From positions 1-59,817 of the forward strand of contig JAPPDF010000092.1 in NCBI GenBank assembly GCA_028875575.1: 59,817 bases of DNA. The letters run 5' to 3'. The DNA comes from Acidobacteriota bacterium (GTDB taxonomy: Bacteria > Acidobacteriota > Terriglobia > Versatilivoradales > Versatilivoraceae). A program made the translations under genes and the position numbers. Below the pieces are notes generated by a model. That model made no database searches, had not been told where the DNA came from, and was given only the letters and a program-made list of their open reading frames with translations. Within the stretch, counting starts at the first letter, position 1, and every line of letters starts with the position of its first letter. This document shows, one piece after another, positions 18,104 to 27,904 of the stretch.

Positions 18104-19147
18104 TCAATCCGGCGGGAACTCCACCGGCCTTCTCTCTCTGGCCGAGCGATAGACCGCCAGAACAATCTCAAGGGCCTTGAGGCCCTCTTCCCCGTCCACC
18201 AGGGGAGACCGTTCCTCCCGAATGGCAGCCATGAAATCCTGGAACTGGCGTCGATGGTTGGTCACCTCCGACTCCATGGATGCCGAGAACGGATCGGAGT
18301 CCCCCGACCCGGCTGCCGTTCGATGTTCCTTGCCGCTGCTCGTCCCCGGCACGTCCCAGCGCGCGATCTCATCCCCCTCCAGAAGCAGGCTGCCCTTCTC
18401 GCCGAAGATCTCCAGGCGCCTCGGGAACCCCGGCCGCAGGGAGGTGGCTCCCTGAAGCACGCCCAAGGCCCCGCCCTGGAATTCTATAACAGCCACCGCG
18501 GTATCCTCCGCCTCGATGGAGGCATGCAGAAGATTCTTGGCAAATCCAAACACCGACCTGGGCCGGCCCACCAGGTATTGCAGCAGGTCGATGGTGTGAA
18601 TGGACTGGTTGATCAGCGCCCCTCCGCCGTCCAGGGCCCAGGTAGCCCGCCAGGGGCCGGACCGGAAGTAGTCGGGCTTGCGAAACCACTGCACCGCCGC
18701 CTCCGCCAGTAGCAACTTCCCCAGAGCCCCGTCCTGGACTGCAGCCCGAATCCTTTGAACCGCCGGCAGAAAACGAGATTGAAAAATGACTCCCAGTCGG
18801 ACGCCGGCCTCCCGGCAGGCAGCGGTCAGAAGCCTGCCCTTTTCCAGGCTCACCTCAATGGGCTTCTCCACCATGACGTGCTTGCCGGCCCGGGCCGCAA
18901 GCATCCCCAGCTCACCGTGTGTTCCAGTGGGAGTGCAGACACTCACGGCATCCATTCCGGGGCGCTCCAGAAAACGATCCAGGTCCAGGTCCCAACTGGC
19001 GCCGTAGCGCTCGGCCTGACGCTCGGCGCGAGGCCGGGTCCGGTTGTGGAAACCGATCAGCCGGGCGCCGGGAATGGATTGAATGGCCTGGGCATGCACA
19101 TCGGAGATCCCTCCGCACCCGATGATTCCAAACCCGATTTCCGCCAT
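18104..19147 (-). CDS. Gfo/Idh/MocA-family oxidoreductase
   Basis: NAD(P)-dependent sugar or inositol dehydrogenase family protein, 347 residues. The Rossmann start is IGFGIIGCGGISDVHAQAIQ; the catalytic EKP motif is in HVMVEKPIEVSLEKG; the C-terminal half contains NQSIHTIDLLQYLVG, where the His and Asp typical of the family sit. The exact sugar substrate cannot be told. It is the middle gene of a set, 30 bases after the other Gfo/Idh/MocA gene. Confidence 0.88.
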   Translation of the reverse strand: MAEIGFGIIGCGGISDVHAQAIQSIPGARLIGFHNRTRPRAERQAERYGASWDLDLDRFLERPGMDAVSVCTPTGTHGELGMLAARAGKHVMVEKPIEVSLEKGRLLTAACREAGVRLGVIFQSRFLPAVQRIRAAVQDGALGKLLLAEAAVQWFRKPDYFRSGPWRATWALDGGGALINQSIHTIDLLQYLVGRPRSVFGFAKNLLHASIEAEDTAVAVIEFQGGALGVLQGATSLRPGFPRRLEIFGEKGSLLLEGDEIARWDVPGTSSGKEHRTAAGSGDSDPFSASMESEVTNHRRQFQDFMAAIREERSPLVDGEEGLKALEIVLAVYRSARERRPVEFPPD

Positions 19148-19177
19148 GCCGTCAGTCTCCTTGGCAAAGGATGGGTC

Positions 19178-20203
19178 TCAACTCTTGCCGCCATCCGTCA
19201 AACGATCCAGACGAACGACCTGCCCCGATTGGGCCGACAGGTAGGCTGCCTCCAGCAACAGAGAAGCCTTCATCCCCTCATCCCCCGGAACGGCGGGAGT
19301 GCGATCTTCCAGGATTGCGCCATTGAAATCCTCGACCAGCGGCCGATGGACATTCTCCGCCTTGGGAGTCGAAAACGTGGTGACACCTGCTCCCGTCAAT
19401 TCCAGGCGATCTCCGTTAAGAGGCGCCGACTTCAAACAGCCCTCGGTACCCAGAATCTCAAAATCGTCTCGCGGAGGATCGACGCAGTGGCTGGCGAAGA
19501 CCATGGCGTGAATCCCCCCGGCAAAACGGATGAGCAGACTTCCGGTGTCCTCGACTTCGATGGGACAGACGCGGGTATCGGTCAAGGCCGACACCGACTC
19601 GGGAGGTCCGAAGAGCATGACCAGCACGTCCAGCCGGTGGCTGGCCATATCCATCAGCAGACCGCCGCCCCCCTGGTCCCGCACAAATCGCCAGCCCGGA
19701 TGGCCTCCCTCATTCAACCGGGCATGTTCCACCAGGGTGGACCGCACCAGAATGGGCCGGCCAATCGCCCCTCGATCCAGGAGATCCTTCATCTTCAGCA
19801 CCACCGGATAGAAACGCCGGTAGTAGGCGACACCCAGCTTGACCCCGTTGCCGCGGCAGGCATCGATCATGCGCCGGCACTCCTGTGGGTTCATGGCCAT
19901 GGGCTTCTCACACAACACGTGCTTGCCGTTTTCGGCGGCCTCAATGGTCTGGGAGCTGTGCAGCCAAACGGGCGTCGCCAGGTAAACGGCCGCCAGCTCG
20001 GGGTCGCCGAGCATTTCCCGGTAGTCGGCATAGCCCTTGGGGATGGAGTGCCGCGACTGAAACTCGGCCAGACGTTGAGGGTCGCGGCGAGTGCAGCCCG
20101 CCAGCCTGCCCCGTGCCGATACCTGAATGGCCTGCACCACCCGCTTTTCGGCAATGTCGCCGCATCCCGCCAAGCCCCAGGTTACTTCCCGATTCACGGT
20201 CAA
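19178..20203 (-). CDS. Gfo/Idh/MocA-family oxidoreductase
   Basis: Second family member, about 341 residues from the chosen TTG, and the first gene of the set. It shows WGLAGCGDIAEKRVVQAIQ (Rossmann), HVLCEKPMAMNPQECRRM (catalytic EKP) and DMASHRLDVLVMLFG (HxxD). The TTG at 20203 has AGGAAGG nine bases upstream; an in-frame GTG at 20197 is possible. The frame runs on to an ATG at 20263, but that ATG lies inside the 20246-20640 dispersed repeat, so I discount it. Two such enzymes plus a GarR-like reductase suggest a sugar-acid or cyclitol degradation route. Confidence 0.86.
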   Translation of the reverse strand: MTVNREVTWGLAGCGDIAEKRVVQAIQVSARGRLAGCTRRDPQRLAEFQSRHSIPKGYADYREMLGDPELAAVYLATPVWLHSSQTIEAAENGKHVLCEKPMAMNPQECRRMIDACRGNGVKLGVAYYRRFYPVVLKMKDLLDRGAIGRPILVRSTLVEHARLNEGGHPGWRFVRDQGGGGLLMDMASHRLDVLVMLFGPPESVSALTDTRVCPIEVEDTGSLLIRFAGGIHAMVFASHCVDPPRDDFEILGTEGCLKSAPLNGDRLELTGAGVTTFSTPKAENVHRPLVEDFNGAILEDRTPAVPGDEGMKASLLLEAAYLSAQSGQVVRLDRLTDGGKS

Positions 20204-20245
20204 TACCCCGATCCTTCCTATTCTCTTGCCCGGACGTTTTCCATG

Positions 20246-20640
20246 GGCTGACGCCCACGGCAACGTGCTGCCGCCGCATTCGCAGCTTAACTCCCCTACG
20301 CGACGTTGCCCGATGGCTCCCCCGGGCTCTGGCCCGGGGCATTATTCTAGATAGAAACGCACGTTCCCCCCGGCAGCGATGTGGGTTAGGGGAGAGCTGC
20401 GGAGCTGCGGTTGACGTGGGGTACCCAGCGAGACGTCCCCTACGAGCCATCCTTTTAGAGCAGCGTAGCTGCGGCTCAGGGTAGCCCCGGGCGCCAGCCC
20501 GGGGTCGTTCCGGTCCCGCGCCAACAGAGCCGCGAATGCGGCGAATCGGAAGCACCCGTTCGGGAACCCACTGCTTCCCCAAGGAAACGCCGCCCCACGC
20601 CACGATCACCCGCTGCCGCCACCCTCGGGGTGCTGCCGGC
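20246..20640 (-). repeat. Dispersed ~400-bp intergenic repeat, copy 2 (inverted)
   Basis: Read on the minus strand, this matches 7637-8012 from end to end with many substitutions, plus an extra GTTGCCGTGGGCGTCAGCCC tail that is also present near 8110-8127. It keeps the CCCCGGGC / GGCGCCC-type hairpin and the second CCCGGGC hairpin. It fills the gap between the zinc-ribbon gene and the Gfo/Idh/MocA operon. No open frame in it has protein character. Confidence 0.75.
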
Positions 20641-20661
20641 ACCAATTGGACGGATTCACCT

Positions 20662-21348
20662 TCAGGACTGGTTGGCGCGGCTTTTCCCGAACAGATAGGC
20701 GCCCAAGACTCCACCCAGGGTGGTAAAAATCCCGCAAAGGATCAACTTGGTCAACAGGCTGACGATGATGAATACAGGGTCGAGCGGATCTTTCAAGAAC
20801 TCCATCGCCTGCTCCAGGCCCTCCACAAACTCGGGGGGGAGCCCTTCGATCGCGCCAATCTGTTCCTGAGCATCTCGCAGTTCCTCCGGCCCGGAGGCCA
20901 ACCTGACCAGAATCTCCAGGATCTGCCACACCAGGGAGCCGAACAGGCCGGTGAGCAGCCCCAGGCTGGCGCCGGTCCCGGACGAAATCAGCCCCGGCGT
21001 CTCGGTCCGGAGAAAGTAGACAGCCAGGACTCCGCCGCCTGCCACCCAGAGCAGACAGCAGGTGCTCACGTAGGGCATGGCCGAGAGCACTCCCAGAATG
21101 ACTCCGGCCATCAAGGCCGGCTTGTTCAAGCTGGGACCGGGAGCGGGTGGGAAGGGGGGTGGCGAGGACGCTGCCGGCGGTGACGGTTCGATGGGGGCAG
21201 GTTCTTCGGCATCTGAAAACGATTGGTTCAGAGGAACGTTCACCGGCTTGGGATTGGGATCGACATGACCCACCGGCGCTCCGCAGATGGGGCACAAGCT
21301 TGCACTGTCGTCAAGCATCTGCTGACAACTGGGACACTCTTTGGGCAT
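20662..21348 (-). CDS. Zinc-ribbon multi-pass membrane protein
   Basis: Unrecognised protein of about 228 residues from MPKECPSCQQ. A zinc ribbon (CPSC ... CPIC, 14 residues apart) opens it, followed by a Pro/Ser-rich linker (about 40-75) and four or so hydrophobic helices, including LMAGVILGVLSAMPYVSTCC and FGSLVWQILEILVRLA. A charged helical segment lies between the second and last helices. Similar zinc-ribbon membrane proteins of unknown role are widespread. The frame extends to 21384; 21348 is preferred because it starts just before the ribbon. Confidence 0.7.
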   Translation of the reverse strand: MPKECPSCQQMLDDSASLCPICGAPVGHVDPNPKPVNVPLNQSFSDAEEPAPIEPSPPAASSPPPFPPAPGPSLNKPALMAGVILGVLSAMPYVSTCCLLWVAGGGVLAVYFLRTETPGLISSGTGASLGLLTGLFGSLVWQILEILVRLASGPEELRDAQEQIGAIEGLPPEFVEGLEQAMEFLKDPLDPVFIIVSLLTKLILCGIFTTLGGVLGAYLFGKSRANQS

Positions 21349-21479
21349 GGCCTGAAAACCTCCGGCCCCAAAGCTTGTAAGCAAGCAGACAGGTTGTCAA
21401 GCAGAAGAAAAGGCGGGCGAAGAAAAAGGCGGGGAGAAAGAAGTTCTCCCCGCGAAGGGTGGGATTGCCGGTGGCACTC

Positions 21480-22877
21480 CTATTCTGTTTCTTTGGGATC
21501 GTAAAGGTCGTGTATCCGTTCCAACCTGAAATTCCCCTTGTCAAATCGGTCCATCTCGTCAAAGTAGATGGTATCGCCGCTCATCGTTTGCCCGTCGACC
21601 TCCTCGGCAAACAACCGGTAGCCGATAAGGGGGGGAAGAGAATCCCTGGAAGGGGGAGCATCAAAGAAATTTTGAATTTCCAAGAGAATTGTTCCGTTGA
21701 CAACCTCCCCTTCAATGAGAAATACCCGGTCAATGGTGGGGAAGGTCCCGCTCAGAATTTCAAGCGCCCCGTACAGCATGTCCCTTTCCTGATGGAGCGT
21801 CACCTTGATTTCAGCGTTCGTGATCGTCCCGGTCAGGTCGCCTTCCCAGATTCCGGCGATCGCAGGGGTTTCCGGTTGGGGCAGGGCAAAGGCCGGAAAG
21901 AACCCGGCGAAGGGACCGGTGGTACTTTCCACCAGGGAGGTGGCCACAATTACCGGCTCACCCTCGATCCGCTCCGGGTTGGGGTAGTCGACCTCGATGA
22001 TGATCTGACCGAAGGTGCCGGGCACCGACGAGCGAATGTCGTCGCTTACAAACATGCCATTGGCTCGGACATCGACGGAAGGAAGAGTCTTTTGCAGGGC
22101 TCCGTTTCGGTCGAATAGTTTGATCCGGAGGCTTCCCGTCCCTTGGCCAACGTTAACCACCGCCAACCGAGACTTGAAGGATCCCGCCTTGACCGAGGAC
22201 TTAATGAGGAGCGGGTTCCAGGGAGTACCCTTGCTCTCTACGAAAGCTGCGGGTTTGAAGATCTGGTCCGCGATGGCCAACTCCATGGCGGGATCGTTGT
22301 CCGCCCGGTCCAGAATGACCGAAGCCCAAGCGGTGATGGGTTCATCCGAGAAGATCAGCAACCATCCTGTGGTTGCCGTCCCCCTTCCGGGTTCAGGCAC
22401 CATATCTCTATGGCTAAAGATATCGTTGATCTGAAGCATCTGGTTCGACCGCACGTCAAAGAAACCGACTCGGTCCAGGTTTCCGGATGGATCGTACAGT
22501 AGAATCAATACGCTCGCTTTCGGGTCGGCCCTACCCTTCTGTACCGAATACCGGGTGAAGTTGTTGAGGCCGACGTTGGTTCGGGCTCCGTCCTCACTGG
22601 TGACCATCGGTATCACGATGGAATAGTTGTCGTAGTCGCCGTCCCCAGAACCCTCCTGATTGGCTTGCTGCAATTGGCTGCGCAGTTTCTGCAGGGTGCC
22701 ATTAAGACTGGGTCGGCTGAGGCGGATGGCCCTCACGCGGTCCTGCATCGCTTCCCTTCCCCCGACCGCCCTCCTCAAGGCCGCCTCTCGCCCGGCGCCT
22801 CGGTCCTCAGCCCAGCTCGCCGGTGATATCAGTAATACGGCTGTCAGGCACCACGTTGCCCGTTCAAGGATTCGCAT
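21480..22877 (-). CDS. Exported protein of unknown function
   Basis: Protein of about 465 residues starting MRILERATWCLTAVLLISPASWA, a Sec signal peptide cleaved after SWA. The mature part is beta-rich and contains repeated-looking modules: SIVIPMVTSEDGARTNVGLN, SVLILLYDPSGNLDRVGFF and SRLAVVNVGQGTGSLRIKLF. These resemble immunoglobulin-like or C-terminal-processing domains seen in secreted proteins. AAGGAGG lies just before the ATG at 22877; the frame extends to 23069 only through a dispersed repeat. No function is proposed. Confidence 0.7.
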   Translation of the reverse strand: MRILERATWCLTAVLLISPASWAEDRGAGREAALRRAVGGREAMQDRVRAIRLSRPSLNGTLQKLRSQLQQANQEGSGDGDYDNYSIVIPMVTSEDGARTNVGLNNFTRYSVQKGRADPKASVLILLYDPSGNLDRVGFFDVRSNQMLQINDIFSHRDMVPEPGRGTATTGWLLIFSDEPITAWASVILDRADNDPAMELAIADQIFKPAAFVESKGTPWNPLLIKSSVKAGSFKSRLAVVNVGQGTGSLRIKLFDRNGALQKTLPSVDVRANGMFVSDDIRSSVPGTFGQIIIEVDYPNPERIEGEPVIVATSLVESTTGPFAGFFPAFALPQPETPAIAGIWEGDLTGTITNAEIKVTLHQERDMLYGALEILSGTFPTIDRVFLIEGEVVNGTILLEIQNFFDAPPSRDSLPPLIGYRLFAEEVDGQTMSGDTIYFDEMDRFDKGNFRLERIHDLYDPKETE

Positions 22878-23311
22878 GGCCTTCCTCCTTGCTGATCGAA
22901 TGGCTGGATCGACTCCCAAGAGAATGCTGGTTGTGATGCCCCCGACGCCCAAAGGGTTGACGGTCGTGCCGCTGGTAGTCGCTCCCGGGACGCCGAGTCT
23001 GCCACCCTCCGGCTCGACTGCGGGCTCCGCCCTGGTCTCGCCGACTCCCCATGCGATGGGGAGTCTCATTAGGAATGAAACCGGGGTATATCAGAGAAGT
23101 GTTTCGTAGAGATTTTCGGGAGCAGGAAAGTCCGTGATGACCTGGCAGCACACTTTGAAGAACGGCGCCAACACCGCCAAGATGCTTTGCGTGTGGATCC
23201 AACAACTATCCACTAATCACTCGCCACTATCCACTTTTCACCTAGTTGCGCCACCGTCCCATCCGACGGGACGGCTGATACAGGATGAAACAGGTGTATT
23301 CCCGACAAGGT
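22878..23311. repeat. Intergenic tract of hairpin repeats
   Basis: No gene is seen. Around 22965-23060 lies an inverted relative of the 7480-7620 tract, ending in a hairpin CTCCCC / ATGCGAT / GGGGAG. About 220 bases on is a second hairpin, CCGTCCC / ATCCGAC / GGGACGG; each is followed by a short similar segment with ATGAAAC and GTAT. Between them, ACTATCCACT occurs twice near 23205-23240. The first part supplies the unlikely N-terminal extension of the exported protein at 21480-22877. Confidence 0.5.
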
Positions 23312-25231
23312 TCAGAGTTGGGCGGAAATTTCGTCCAGGCGGGATTGGTTCACCAGGATTTCTCCCTTTTCCTGCATCCGGGTCCTGGTTCCCTCCAGGA
23401 AGGCATCGAAAACAGTCTGCCGCTTACGGGTCAACAACCGGTTGCGTATCTCCTCTTTTTCCGTGGCGAAACGGTTCGGATCGATATCCTGCCTCTCGGT
23501 AAGAACAGCCACCACCAGCCGCCTGCCCACCTGGATGGGCTCGCTGACCTCTCCTTCCTTGGCCGAAAAGGCAAACTCATCCAGCGGGGTGCTCGCGCCC
23601 AGATCGGGGATGGAGCCATTGCGGCTGAAGGGATCGCTGAGCTTGACCTCGATTCGGTCTCGCCGCGCCGCGGACGACAACTTTCGACCGGCTTTCACTC
23701 TCTTGACCAGGTCCTCTGCCTTGGATCGAGCCTCAGCATCGCCCTTCCTGGTTCTCACGTCCTGTTGCACCCTGCGACGAACCTCCTCGAATTCAGGAAC
23801 TTGGGAGGGCTTCACCTGGACCAGACGGGCCAGAACGAATCCGTTGGGAACCCGCTGGGGTGCGCTCACGGCCCCCTCCGTCATGGAGAACACCCTGGTT
23901 GACAGATCCGGTGCGTTTCCAATGCCGGGAATCGCTGCTCCCGGAGAGAAAAAGGGCGAGGTTTCCGTCACCAGATTCAATTCCTTGGCAATGTCTTCTA
24001 AGGAGCGCTCATTCCTGGTTTGCCGGTAGGCCTTGTCGGCCAGGTCTCTTGCCGCCGACTCGGCCTTCTCGCTGGTAATGGAAGACTTGATGAGATTTTC
24101 CACTTCTTCGAAAGCCTGGGTCCGAGCGACCTGCTTTTCGAGCACCTTGATGATGTGAAATCCAAACTGGGTGGTCACCAGGCTGCTGATCTCACCCTTG
24201 GCCAGGCCGAATGCCGCCCGTTCGAATTCAGGCACCATCCTGCCGCGGCCGAAGAACCCCAGGTCTCCCCCGTTCGCGGCCGAACCGTCCTCGGAGTGCC
24301 GCTGCGCCAATCGGGCAAAATCCTTGCCCGCCTTGGCCTCTTCCAGAACCTTCTCGGCCTTCTGCCGAATCTTCTGCACGGACTCGGGCGACTCGCCGGC
24401 AGTCTTGAACAGAATGTGAGAAGCCTGAACCTGTTCCTGAACCTGAAACTCGGATCGGTTGTCGCGGTAGTAGTCCTGCATCTCCTCGGCAGTGGGCTCG
24501 AAGGTAGCCCTGAGCCGGCCGATGTCCGCCAGGAGATACTCGATCTGGCGTTGCTCGGGAAGCCGGTAGCTTGACTTGTTCTCCTCGTAGTGGGCCTGGA
24601 CTTCTTTCATGGCGATGAACTCCAAATCCTCGAACGAAGTCGGGTCGACGACCGCGTAGCGGATTCGGGCCTTCTCGTTCCGAAGCCGATAGTCTTCCTC
24701 GGCCTCCCAATCGGAGACGTTCACATACTCGGTGACCAGACCACGCAGTTTCTCCTGCATGATCTCGTAACGAATCGACTCTTCGAACTGCTCCACCGTC
24801 AGTCCGTTTTGGCGCAGGATCGCCTTGTATCGCTGGAGAAAGAAGTTCCCCTCTTCAAGGAAGGCCGGAACGGTCAGGATCTTCTCTTGAATCTCCTCGG
24901 ATGTCGCGTCCACCCCTAGCCGGCGTCCCTGTTGCAAAACGATTTCCCGGCTGATGAGCTGATTGAGGATCTGCTGTTCGATCCTCAACTGCCGCAACAG
25001 CTTGCGGTCGTAGGGCACGTTGCTGCTGCGCAGGAACCGGAACAGGGCATCCCTCAGTTCCATCGGCGAGATCTCGGCGCCGCCCACCCGGGCGACAAAG
25101 GGCGCCCCGATCTCTTGCCCCCATTGCATGCCGGCTCCCGGGATCAGGTAAGCCACCAGCCCTACCACCAGCAGCGGCAGAAACAACCAGGCGAACAACC
25201 GCTTTCGCCGACGCATGAGATCCAGGATCAT
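23312..25231 (-). CDS. PpiD/SurA-like peptidyl-prolyl isomerase, membrane-anchored
   Basis: Periplasmic foldase of 639 residues. One N-terminal helix ([21 protein letters not shown]) anchors it to the inner membrane, followed by a SurA-type N-terminal chaperone domain. A parvulin rotamase domain starts with [20 protein letters not shown] and contains [17 protein letters not shown] and [13 protein letters not shown] second, less conserved parvulin-like region follows before the C-terminus. The anchor and layout match PpiD more than SurA. It is divergent from mreB. Confidence 0.88.
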   Translation of the reverse strand: MILDLMRRRKRLFAWLFLPLLVVGLVAYLIPGAGMQWGQEIGAPFVARVGGAEISPMELRDALFRFLRSSNVPYDRKLLRQLRIEQQILNQLISREIVLQQGRRLGVDATSEEIQEKILTVPAFLEEGNFFLQRYKAILRQNGLTVEQFEESIRYEIMQEKLRGLVTEYVNVSDWEAEEDYRLRNEKARIRYAVVDPTSFEDLEFIAMKEVQAHYEENKSSYRLPEQRQIEYLLADIGRLRATFEPTAEEMQDYYRDNRSEFQVQEQVQASHILFKTAGESPESVQKIRQKAEKVLEEAKAGKDFARLAQRHSEDGSAANGGDLGFFGRGRMVPEFERAAFGLAKGEISSLVTTQFGFHIIKVLEKQVARTQAFEEVENLIKSSITSEKAESAARDLADKAYRQTRNERSLEDIAKELNLVTETSPFFSPGAAIPGIGNAPDLSTRVFSMTEGAVSAPQRVPNGFVLARLVQVKPSQVPEFEEVRRRVQQDVRTRKGDAEARSKAEDLVKRVKAGRKLSSAARRDRIEVKLSDPFSRNGSIPDLGASTPLDEFAFSAKEGEVSEPIQVGRRLVVAVLTERQDIDPNRFATEKEEIRNRLLTRKRQTVFDAFLEGTRTRMQEKGEILVNQSRLDEISAQL

Positions 25232-25370
25232 TGGTCTTCACACTCTCCTGTTGAGCAGCCGTCAAAAGTGCGACAGCCATATGCCAACAACGGACAAACC
25301 TCAAAAATGCCATTATACCAGAGCCGCAAACGTCGGACAGCAATCCCCCGCACAAGTGCCGGTTAAGTGT

Positions 25371-25399
25371 TTGTAAATTAAGGGAAACTTTGCTATGCT
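25371..25399 (+). promoter_or_regulatory. Promoter of the mreBCD-mrdA operon
   Basis: TTGTAA (25371-25376) and TATGCT (25394-25399) are separated by 17 bases, a good sigma-70 promoter about 95 bases before the mreB start. The surroundings are A/T-rich compared with neighbouring sequence. The call rests on the match to consensus only. Confidence 0.6.
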
Positions 25400-25492
25400 G
25401 GGGCAATCGCAACAGGGTTGTCGCCCGCTTCGTCCGCGGTCCAGGCATGATTTTTCCCAACGCTACCTGAATCTGTTTCAGTTGTAGACCGC

Positions 25493-26524
25493 ATGAGTTT
25501 TCGAACCGCCTTCCACCTCTTTTCCAGCGACCTCGCCATTGACCTGGGCACGGCCAACTCCCTGGTTTACGCCAAGGGCAAGGGAATTGTTGTCGATGAA
25601 CCCTCCATCGTGGCCGTCAACGAATCCAACGGTGCGGTGGAAGCCGTGGGCCGGGAGGCCAAGTACATGCTGGGACGCACCCCGGCAAACATCGTTGCCA
25701 TCCGGCCGTTGAAGGACGGCGTCATCGCCGACTTCAAGATCACCGAAAGGATGCTGACCTATTTCATCCGCAAGGCCCATGGCCGCAAGTTGCTGGTCCA
25801 CCCCAGGATCGTCATCGGAGTTCCCTCGGAAATCACTCAGGTCGAGAAGCGGGCGGTCATCGACTCCGCCTACAGATCCAAGGCCAGCGAGGTCTACCTG
25901 GTGGAGCAGGCCATGGTGGCGGCGCTCGGGGCAGGGCTGCCGGTCTCGGAACCTTCAGGGAATCTGGTGGTGGACATCGGAGGCGGAACCACCGACATCG
26001 CCGTTATCTCCTTGTCCGGGATAGTCTACGGTCGTTCCGTCAGGCTGGCCGGCCACGAGCTGGACGACTCCATCATTCGATACATCCGAGCCAAGCACAA
26101 CCTGCTGATCGGCGAACGCACCGCGGAACAGATAAAGATCGAAGTCGGTTCGGCCTACCCCCTGGACGAACCGGTCACCATGGAGATCAAGGGACGCAAC
26201 CTGGTCGAGGGAATCCCGAAAACCGTGGTCATTACCGACGGCGAGATTCGTGAAGCTCTGGCGGAGGGCGTGGGGGCCATCGTCAATGCGATCCGGGCGG
26301 TGCTGGAAAAAACCCCTCCCGAACTCTCGGCCGACATCGTGGACAAGGGCCTTATCCTGACCGGAGGAGGCGCCTTGCTTCGGAACCTGGACAAGTGCAT
26401 CCGGGAGGAAACCGGGCTGCCGGTCACCGTGGCGGAAGATCCCCTGTCCTGCGTGGTCCGCGGTACGGGACAAATGTTGGGAGATTTCGATCTCCTCAAG
26501 AAAATCTCCGTCGACTCCTACTGA
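25493..26524 (+). CDS. mreB: Rod-shape-determining actin homologue MreB
   Basis: Actin-like cytoskeletal ATPase, 343 residues, that forms membrane-associated filaments and directs lateral wall synthesis. Nucleotide-binding motifs are visible: DLGTANSLVYAKGKG (phosphate 1) at the N-terminus, VVDIGGGTTDIAVIS (phosphate 2) in the middle, and LTGGGALLRNLD (adenosine) near the end. A short amphipathic N-terminus (MSFRTAFHLFSSD) may bind the membrane. It leads the operon mreB-mreC-mreD-mrdA. Confidence 0.96.
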   Translation: MSFRTAFHLFSSDLAIDLGTANSLVYAKGKGIVVDEPSIVAVNESNGAVEAVGREAKYMLGRTPANIVAIRPLKDGVIADFKITERMLTYFIRKAHGRKLLVHPRIVIGVPSEITQVEKRAVIDSAYRSKASEVYLVEQAMVAALGAGLPVSEPSGNLVVDIGGGTTDIAVISLSGIVYGRSVRLAGHELDDSIIRYIRAKHNLLIGERTAEQIKIEVGSAYPLDEPVTMEIKGRNLVEGIPKTVVITDGEIREALAEGVGAIVNAIRAVLEKTPPELSADIVDKGLILTGGGALLRNLDKCIREETGLPVTVAEDPLSCVVRGTGQMLGDFDLLKKISVDSY

Positions 26525-26585
26525 CGACGTCACGACCGGACCACAAACCGGCATGGGTTGAGAGCCCTCCGGAGGCGTGGCATCC

Positions 26586-27407
26586 ATGAAGCCGCTATTC
26601 CAGTCGCGAAGAGAAGCGCTGATCGTCATTGTAACCCTGGCGGCTCACCTGGCCCTGCTCTCCTCCCAGATCCCGAAGGCCAGTTCCACTCCCCTTTTGC
26701 GCACCTGGGCCATGGAGTTCGTTCTGCCCTTCCTGAGGGGAGCTGTCGGAGGCGTCAGCAGCCTGAGCGGGCTATGGGAGGACTACGTCCGCTTGAGGGT
26801 CGACAAGGAGGAGCATGAGCGCCTCAAGAGCGAGGTGGAGGATTACCGGCAAACCCTCCTGGTCTACAAGGAAGAGGTCAACAGGCTCAAACGGTTGGAG
26901 GTTTTGGATCTGGTCAAGGCCGCTCTGAACCGACCCAGCGTGGCAGCCAACGTGATCGGCGGAGACGATCGCATGGGTTACAGCTCCAGAGTCGTGGACA
27001 AGGGTTCCAGCTCGGGGATCAGTTGGGATTGCCCGGTGATCAACTCCGAAGGCGTGGTGGGTCGAATCGTGCACGTTTCCAGGAACAGCGCGGTGGTCCA
27101 GTTGATCTCCGACCTGGACAGCGGCGTGGGCATCCTGCTGGAAACCAGCCGGGCTACCGGCGTCCTGAGGGGCACGGGCCAACAGACGGCCACCATTCAC
27201 TATGTCCCCCCCTCCGAAGAGGCTGCACCCGGTGAGCGAGTGATCACCTCGGGACTGGATCGGATATATCCCAAGGGACTGCTGGTTGGAAGCGTGCTGT
27301 CGGCGACCTCTTTGCAGACCGGTTTGCAGCAGGTCAAGGTCGCCATCGCCGCCCGCATGCAAAAACTTGAAGAGGTCCTGATTCTCAAGAAAGAGTCGAC
27401 CGGATGA
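26586..27407 (+). CDS. mreC: Rod-shape-determining protein MreC
   Basis: Bitopic membrane protein (273 residues) that links MreB to the periplasmic wall enzymes and activates PBP2/RodA. It has an N-terminal helix, a charged coiled coil (about 75-100, with EEHERLKSEVEDYRQTLL) and a beta-rich domain containing RVVDKGSSSGISWDCPVIN and GVVGRIVHVS. The ATG at 26586 has GGAGG ten bases upstream; a GTG at 26577 is in frame. Its stop overlaps mreD (ATGA). Confidence 0.92.
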   Translation: MKPLFQSRREALIVIVTLAAHLALLSSQIPKASSTPLLRTWAMEFVLPFLRGAVGGVSSLSGLWEDYVRLRVDKEEHERLKSEVEDYRQTLLVYKEEVNRLKRLEVLDLVKAALNRPSVAANVIGGDDRMGYSSRVVDKGSSSGISWDCPVINSEGVVGRIVHVSRNSAVVQLISDLDSGVGILLETSRATGVLRGTGQQTATIHYVPPSEEAAPGERVITSGLDRIYPKGLLVGSVLSATSLQTGLQQVKVAIAARMQKLEEVLILKKESTG

Positions 27408-27901
27408 TGCAATCCCTCATCCAGTCCCTGGTGGACGTACTGCTGCTGACGGGGATGGTGGTCATTGAAGGCGTGTCCGCCCACTTCTTCCCCAATGCCG
27501 CTTCCTTGTTGAATCTGCCGCTGATCGTCCTGGTTTACATGACGCTGACCCAAGCCAACCTGCCCTGGATACTCTTCCTGGGAGCGCTGGTCGGCCTGCT
27601 GCAGGACAGTCAGGGCGTCCACCTTCTGGGACTCAGCGGATTCTGTAATCTGTCGGTGTGCATCCTGGTCTACGTGGGCGGCACCATGATTGCGATGGAC
27701 GGCTGGATTATGCGCACCAGCATTCTCGGGCTGGCCTTTCTGGTCTCCGGCTCCCTCTCCTGGGTCCTGCGGGTTGCTTTCCTGGACCGGTACGAGAGCC
27801 TCATGTTCGACCAATTGCTGGTGGGTGGTCTGGTTTGCGCCGGCCTGGGGCTGCCGATCTTCACTCTTTTCGATCGAATCCTGAAAGAACGAGCACGCTG
27901 A
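27404..27901 (+). CDS. mreD: Rod-shape-determining protein MreD
   Basis: Integral membrane protein of 165 residues with about five helices, e.g. AASLLNLPLIVLVYMTLTQA. MreD proteins are poorly conserved, so the call rests on size, topology and position between mreC and the PBP2 gene. The start overlaps the mreC stop by four bases, and the end is 3 bases from mrdA. Confidence 0.85.
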   Translation: MMQSLIQSLVDVLLLTGMVVIEGVSAHFFPNAASLLNLPLIVLVYMTLTQANLPWILFLGALVGLLQDSQGVHLLGLSGFCNLSVCILVYVGGTMIAMDGWIMRTSILGLAFLVSGSLSWVLRVAFLDRYESLMFDQLLVGGLVCAGLGLPIFTLFDRILKERAR

Positions 27902-27904
27902 TCG

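Noticed and set aside
18755-20251. Open frame of 498 codons on the plus strand
   Set aside because: It lies opposite two Gfo/Idh/MocA genes with clear motifs; such long shadows are common at this GC content.
23205-23240. ACTATCCACT direct repeats considered as a CRISPR remnant
   Set aside because: Only two short copies with no regular spacers and no cas genes.
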